A DNA stretch of 64,000 bases, taken from assembly GCF_002994745.2 (NCBI RefSeq), contig NC_037089.1, forward strand, positions 86,700,347-86,764,346, given 5' to 3'. The translations under genes and the position numbers were made by a program. This DNA is from Rosa chinensis (Eukaryota > Streptophyta > Magnoliopsida > Rosales > Rosaceae). Positions within the stretch are counted from its first letter, which is position 1. Each line of letters opens with the position of its first letter. The notes under the pieces were generated by a model. It was not told the origin of the DNA. It did not search any database and was given only the letters and a program-made list of their open reading frames with translations. Positions 59,249 to 64,000 of the stretch are shown one piece after another.

Positions 59249-59684
59249 TCAAAGTTCCGATAGATATGTAAAAATCTATATTTTACTGTGTTATGAAAAA
59301 CTGTACTGTGTTAATATATTGATACACATCAAATGCATACTAAGTCAATGTAATCGTAGACCAGCTCTTTATAGTCATAGACTAGCTCAGATCAGGATAA
59401 GCAGTCTACCCGATACATGTAGACAGTTAGGTTATTTGTGTGTTAGACTGATCTACTTGGTATATCAATAATTTAATATAAGGGAAAATGATCATTTACC
59501 CAATTTTAGCTTAAAATTTGCCCACTTGCTCCACTAACTGTTTTTTAACCCCGTTTACTCAAAACACTCTAAGGGATTATTTCCCATTTACCCAATTAAT
59601 TCTTTTTTTCTTCTTTTTATTTATTTTTGGGACTTTTTTGCCCTCTCCCCCCTCACCGATTTCTCTCTCCTCCCCCCTCACCGA

Positions 59685-59691
<7 letters not shown>

Positions 59692-59764
<73 letters not shown>
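59692..59764. repeat. CT microsatellite
   Basis: About 36 uninterrupted CT units inside the Pack-MULE. Confidence 0.95.
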
Positions 59765-59766
<2 letters not shown>

Positions 59767-59799
59767 GACGACATCGGATTTCTCTCTCCCTCCCTCCAT

Positions 59800-59961
59800 C
59801 CCTCCAGCAGGTCTCCCACGACGCCTGCTCTCGCCATCGCAGCGCCGAAACTCATCGTCGTGCTCTCTGCTGCCAGGCTCGAAGCCAAGCCGACGGTCCT
59901 CGTCGCTGAGAAGCTCGGCGAGGCCGGGTTTGACCTTCTGAAGGAATCGACGACGGACTGA
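59800..59961 (+). pseudogene. Captured N-terminal fragment of D-3-phosphoglycerate dehydrogenase
   Basis: The frame contains ARLEAKPTVLVAEKLGEAGF followed by DLLKE, which I recognise as the start of the mature D-3-phosphoglycerate dehydrogenase of the plastidial serine pathway. A serine, alanine and proline-rich stretch in front fits the plastid transit peptide. After DLLKES the frame ends at TGA with no dehydrogenase domain. The fragment is therefore a captured 5' coding segment. An expressed short peptide cannot be excluded. Confidence 0.75.
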
Positions 59962-61069
59962 AAACTACTATCTGCTATTGTGCAGTCATAACCATAAAAG
60001 TTGTAACATTAGTGCCCCCCAGTAGACTTTGTATTGGGGGCCAATGATGACTGCTTTATTTATTGACGGACTGAAAACTGCTATTCTAAAGTAAATGTAG
60101 TGTTAAATTGCAGTAGTCGATAAATGAAAAAAATTGTGTGGTTTGTGTCAGTCTACTGGGGGGCAATAGACAGAATATTGACCCTCATAATGTGTGTTTT
60201 TAGACATTATCTATTGTTTTGAGTGTGAATAACTTCTATAATCTGTTAAACATAGGAAGCGGTGTAATGTTTGATGGTCTATTGGGAGGCAGTAGACACA
60301 TTAGTGCCACCTAATAATGTCTTTCTTAGGAGACAGTAATCATCTCTTGTTGATTATAAAATGATCATTTTGGTTTTGTTTGTGATAAAGTGCAATACAC
60401 TGTGAATCCTTGAAACTGGTGCAAGTTTTAATGGTTTAGTGGAGGGCAATAGACACATTACTGCCCCCAAATAATGTCTTCATACGAAGTCAGAACCCTT
60501 CACTTAACTATCATTGACAGATTATTGTACTTTAATAAACTCAAAACAACATAAGACTTATCAAAACTCTAATTTCAGTGATTAATTAACCACAATTAAG
60601 AAATTAGTGGGGGGCAATAATCTGTCTATTACCCCCAATAGACCACAGTTTTGACGTCGTCCGAGACCTGCAAGCGAAGCCCAGACCCGATTCCAGCGTG
60701 GAGCTTCGGAGCTTCCCGGACATCTGACGAACAAAACCGGTGAAGCCCAGAGGAATTAGATGGAGTCATCCTCTGGTGGTCCGATGGTGGGACAGAGCGG
60801 CGACGGTGGACGCCGACATCGACGGTGGAGTGGTGGGCGTGGTGGCTCAGAGAGAGAGAGAGAGAGCCTAAGACGAGGTTAGAGAAAGAGAGAGAAAGAA
60901 ATCGATGAGGGGGAGGAGAGAGAGATATGAGTGTAATTTGTTAATTAAAATGAGGGCAATACTGTCAAACACTGTTAAATTGGGTAAATGAGGTTAAAAA
61001 ACTCTTGATGGAGTAAGTGGGCAATTTTTAGCCAAAAATTGGGTAAGTGGTCACAGCCCCTTAATATAA

Positions 61070-61539
61070 TGTAGACGAATGGGTAAACTAGATCTAAAAG
61101 CATTGTTATATCTAGTTTATAAAGCAATCTACCTTACTTTGAGGATGAAATTTCTGCAAAACAGTTACATCAACGAGCTTAAGTAGTCACGAAGACGATG
61201 TAGCCAAAAAAGCTGAGGTGTAGTTTTGGTCTAACTTTATGATGTACAAGATCGGCACTGTTATTTGGATCTACATAGCCTACACCAGTCAAGGCAACCT
61301 GAAAATGTGCGAGATCGGCACTGTGATTTCACAACAGGAAAATGTGTGGTATAATTTTAGTGCAATTCAAGGCAAATCTGCAATTGAAGACCAGAGAGAC
61401 AATTAATCAAACAGGTGGCGGCCTTACTTATTTAATCAACGTGTCTAATATCATGGAATTTGTTTGGTCATTGGTGTCTTGGAGTTGCGTCTAGCCTCTT
61501 GCCAGGTTGAGCAGGGACTGATCGGCAAAGGGGCACAGC
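61070..61539. other. Intergenic, no gene recognised
   Basis: Spacer. The phrase gatcggcactgt occurs twice (about 61249 and 61313). No gene seen. Confidence 0.5.
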
Positions 61540-62250
61540 GGGGCTTAATTAGATTAATCTTCTTTTGGCATTGGGTATCGGCAAAGGAGACGCATGTTTC
61601 TAATCATCTCCATTGTACATGAAAATGGTGTCGGCAGGGCAATCCAATAATCGTTTCTTGTTGATAAAGAAGAACAAAATTCTCCAAACAAATAGCGCAG
61701 GAGTGCGAGCATGTGCTAATATCACTATCGAGTGTCACTTGCTCTAAACCCTGGATTGATGATCTGCTCGCAAGAATCCAGTTGGGCCTATACGGCTCAT
61801 GTCCATCTCCGATGCGTTAAGTGGCGTCAGACACGTACATCCACTGCAACATCGTTCACAGGGGAGACGGTAGCCTCAACCATCCGGAATACCTTGTGAA
61901 CAATAGCAGGATGTTCATCACTTCATCTTGTGGCACACCCATACTCTTGAGATATTTGGAGATGAGCGCTTCATACTCCCTGTTACTGTCGTAGTTGTTG
62001 GATAATTAGTGCTTGATATGAGAAAACTTTACCCAAAAAATCTCTTTGGGCTATTTTAGTATTGTAGTCATAAACACGTGGATCATTTGTCACACAGTGC
62101 CATGAGCATTACTTGTAACACTTTAATCTGATGACGAGCTTGTTCTCCTCCCAATAGCCTACGAGCTTGGTTGCCCTTTTTAGCACCGCAGCGCGATAAT
62201 AGTAACATACCTCCATATATAATCAGTTTTGGATCTATATCCCTACAGAT
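61540..62250 (-). pseudogene. RING-H2 family pseudogene, minus strand
   Basis: On - the sequence is collinear with the copy at 45961 and beyond it reaches the RING: SRSSIQGLEQVTLDSDIS, then CAICLENF and LPCRHHFHVQW. Several stops and frame changes occur (for example near TTATCCAACAACTACGACAG, and TGA after HVQWR). DNA similarity to the 45961 copy extends upstream of the start at about 62216 (gatccaaaactgattat against gatccaaaaccgattat), so promoter DNA was duplicated too. Two bases were added in the stretch after GCCACAAGATGAAG. It is clearly not functional. Confidence 0.8.
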
Positions 62251-62649
62251 CAAGGCTTCTGTGTATATATATTTGAGGAATTCAGAACTCAAGATTTTAA
62301 TCCGTATAGGACAAGGATTTGGTCCCTTGGAAATGACAGAGAGACCAAACTTGAGTGGGATTACGAAAGTTGAGGAAGAATAACCCAACGAGAACTTGGA
62401 GAGAGACCATTCTAGTCTGATGTAGGAGATCGATGTACTTGACCACCCAAAGAGAGTCAGAGAAAACAGAAAAAACAAAAAATATATATATGAGACAGCA
62501 GAAGCTCATATATTGGGTCACATAAATTCTACCCACTATTGGGTTACATAGTATAGTCCGAAACTGTTAAATTCTACTGCATCATCCAGGTGCTTTCAAC
62601 TGTTTAATTCAAAGCAATCAAATATCCAAACTGGCGACAATTAAAACTA

Positions 62650-64000
62650 CGAAGGATCATGGGATTCAAACTCATCAGTCCGAGACTACTATTGGGTCAC
62701 ATAATAGTCACACACATAACAATTAAAAATTTGAAGGATCAAGATATTCAAACTCATCAGTCCGAACATTGAAGGCTTGGGTGGTATGCTGCAGGTACCG
62801 GGAGGAGAGAGAGAACGCGCCTCACGCGCTTAGGTAAAAAGGAAAAAACCCGAGGAGTGTGTTCCTCTCCCGGCCGAACACGGCAGGCGATCCCGCCGCT
62901 GCGTTCCGGTCCGGGAGAGGATTGATGGTTCAGAGGTGGGGTGGGCTCTCGGGGCAGCGGTGTGGTCCAGGGAGGGTGGAGGCTTCTCCGACTTCGGGCA
63001 GCACAGATCTTTCTCAATCTGTCCTCCTCGGATCCGGGATGGAGGAAGTGTTGCAGCATCGATGTTCTTCGGTTTTCCGGTGGTGGTTTCAGGCGGCATC
63101 GATCCTACATGGGTTCGGGTTGTGGCGATTCAGATCGGATCTGTCTCCGATTTGGTCTGGGTTCGTCTGGTGGTTGGTTGTCTGGTGTAGGGGCTGGCTA
63201 TGGAGTGACAGGGCGGTGCTGCGAAGGCTGACTTCGGCGCGGTGGCTTGTTGCTGTGTGGCGGCGGTTTGATGGCGATGGGACTCGTCGGCAACGGATGT
63301 GGCTGTTTGTAGCGCTTGGCCGTTGTGGGGGAGATTGGGTTTTGGACCGGGCCAATGTTCTTGGGCCTAGTTGGTGTATTTTGGTTTTTTTTTTCAAGTT
63401 GGTTTGCTGTTATGTGTTTTCTGTTGTTTCTCAGTTGAGAATAAGTCCCCCCTCTGTTGAGCGGGGGTTTGGGTGTTTTCAGGTTGCGTCGATGCCATTG
63501 TTTTGGTATCTTGGTTGTACTGTAGCGCCATCTCTATGGCTCGGTCTGATGGCCGTGCCGACTGTATTACCCTCGCACGTGGTCTGGTGGTTTTGGGACA
63601 CGGTGCTTGAGAGGGTGGTGCGATTCATCATCATTTTGGTGGTTGGGTTGTATCTTTACACTAGAGTTTGGCTGCTACCCATGGTAGCCCGCGGGTATGG
63701 GCGAATTAGGTGGTTGGATGTTGGGCTTGTTTGGCTCACAGAGGCCGGTCTTTTTGGCAGTTCCGCCACTATGGTTCTCTAGGTTGGAAGGGGTGTTGTG
63801 GTTTTGATACCACATATGGTTCTCATGTTCAATGTAATATGTTTGATTATTAATGAATTTTCTTATTCTCAAAAAAAAAAAAAAAAAAACTCATCAGTCC
63901 GAGACCTACTATTGGGTCACATAATACTCACACACATAACAACTAAAAATTTGAAGGATCAAGAGATTCAAACTCATCAGTCCAACACCTACTATCGGGT
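62650..64000. repeat. About 83-bp tandem repeat array, interrupted and continuing past the window
   Basis: Units begin with actcatcagtccga at 62670, 62752, 63889 and 63972. Each also contains ctattgggtcacata and ttgaaggatcaag. The second copy is opened by the retroposon at 62766-63886. The last copy runs off the window end. Confidence 0.85.
62766..63886 (+). mobile_element. Poly(A)-tailed non-LTR retroposon
   Basis: About 1.12 kb with a long A tail (about 63870-63888), flanked by direct repeats aaactcatcagtccga (62750-62765 and 63887-63902), the hallmark of LINE-type insertion. The 3' end (tgtttgattattaatgaatt before the A tail) resembles plant L1 tails. The interior is GC-rich with a 307-codon open frame (62859-63782), but its translation is dominated by W, G, R, V and L and has no RT or endonuclease motif. 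It is more likely a truncated or non-autonomous LINE than a processed gene. Confidence 0.75.

Larger units (their letters stand above)
59482..61060. mobile_element. Pack-MULE with captured phosphoglycerate dehydrogenase sequence
   Basis: Perfect 9-bp TSD ttaatataa (59473-59481 and 61061-61069) and inverted ends gggaaaatgatcatttaccc / ggggctgtgaccacttaccc, extended over about 95 bp (both with aaaattgcccact or aaatttgcccact). A CT microsatellite of about 73 bp (59692-59764) lies inside. The interior carries a host coding fragment (59800-59961). A recurring phrase, agtagac with ggggggcaat or gggggc, occurs several times at 60010-60640. Confidence 0.9.

Noticed and set aside
59577..59888. Arg-Glu repeat open frame on the minus strand
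   Set aside because: It is the translation of the CT microsatellite.
62083..62478. 131-codon minus-strand frame as a gene
   Set aside because: It overlaps the RING pseudogene start in another frame and has no recognisable feature.
62859..63782. 307-codon open frame as a protein-coding gene
   Set aside because: It lies within a poly(A)-tailed retroposon, its composition is dominated by W, G, R and V, it has no domain, and overlapping frames on both strands are also open because the DNA is GC-rich.

Overview
This window is nuclear DNA from a eudicot plant. The evidence is spliced genes with GT-AG introns, a nuclear tRNA-Glu, Ty1/copia, TRIM, CACTA, Mutator-like, hAT-like, SINE and LINE-type elements, and plant-specific protein families. 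The style of the repeats recalls Rosaceae, but that is an impression that cannot be tested here. Host genes are few: two cystinosin-like cystine transporters (14458-16614 and 32226-34502, both +), tRNA-Glu(UUC) at 35129-35200, a conserved plant protein of unknown function (35410-36135, +) and one intact RING-H2 ubiquitin-ligase-like gene (43380-44081, -). Three further copies of the RING-H2 gene are broken (4251-12694, 45961-46464, 61540-62250). An F-box-associated DUF295 gene (48188-49183) and a lone RAD5-like exon (53182-53316) are also decayed. || Most of the rest is transposons, many bounded to the base by target-site duplications (TSDs). From left to right: copia element A, with a nearly complete pol ORF carrying a perfect 360-bp in-frame duplication (1-3916); a RING-H2 pseudogene split by a rearranged TRIM (4711-12607, TSD ttttc), itself split by copia element B (4758-11684, TSD aatat); a 583-bp element with inverted ends (12742-13324); cystinosin 1; a 170-bp foldback MITE; CACTA-1 (16946-22750, TSD ctt); a MULE-type MITE (23521-24346); a 7.5-kb two-gene MULE (24414-31926, TSD aaaaatcaa) about 300 bp upstream of cystinosin 2; cystinosin 2; tRNA-Glu; the unknown-function gene; a hAT-like element (37793-40546, TSD gtccatgc); degenerate tandem repeats; the RING gene; a copia B-family fragment; the truncated RING copy; a 404-bp MULE-type MITE (46991-47394, TSD acaggttaa); LTR debris; the DUF295 pseudogene; CACTA-2 (49442-52876, TSD ata); the RAD5-like exon; a MITE (53677-57923, TSD atacggcaa) split by CACTA-3 (53808-57879, TSD taa); a SINE (TSD of 17 bp); more LTR debris; a Pack-MULE (59482-61060, TSD ttaatataa); a RING pseudogene; and an 83-bp tandem array interrupted by a poly(A)-tailed retroposon. 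|| Two themes stand out. First, four non-autonomous DNA transposons of three superfamilies each carry recognisable host exons: an RRM protein in CACTA-1, ALG2 in the hAT-like element, U2A' in CACTA-2 and 3-phosphoglycerate dehydrogenase in the Pack-MULE. Second, the two cystinosin paralogues share eight exons of almost identical length and are now separated by about 15.6 kb made up mostly of later insertions, which is consistent with an old tandem duplication pushed apart. || The best candidate for something under-described is the 7.5-kb MULE. It encodes a convergently oriented second protein with an acidic coiled-coil tail. It also carries dozens of copies of a short motif, AGTAGCTTTT and close variants, that changes strand between the two halves and fills the introns of both genes.
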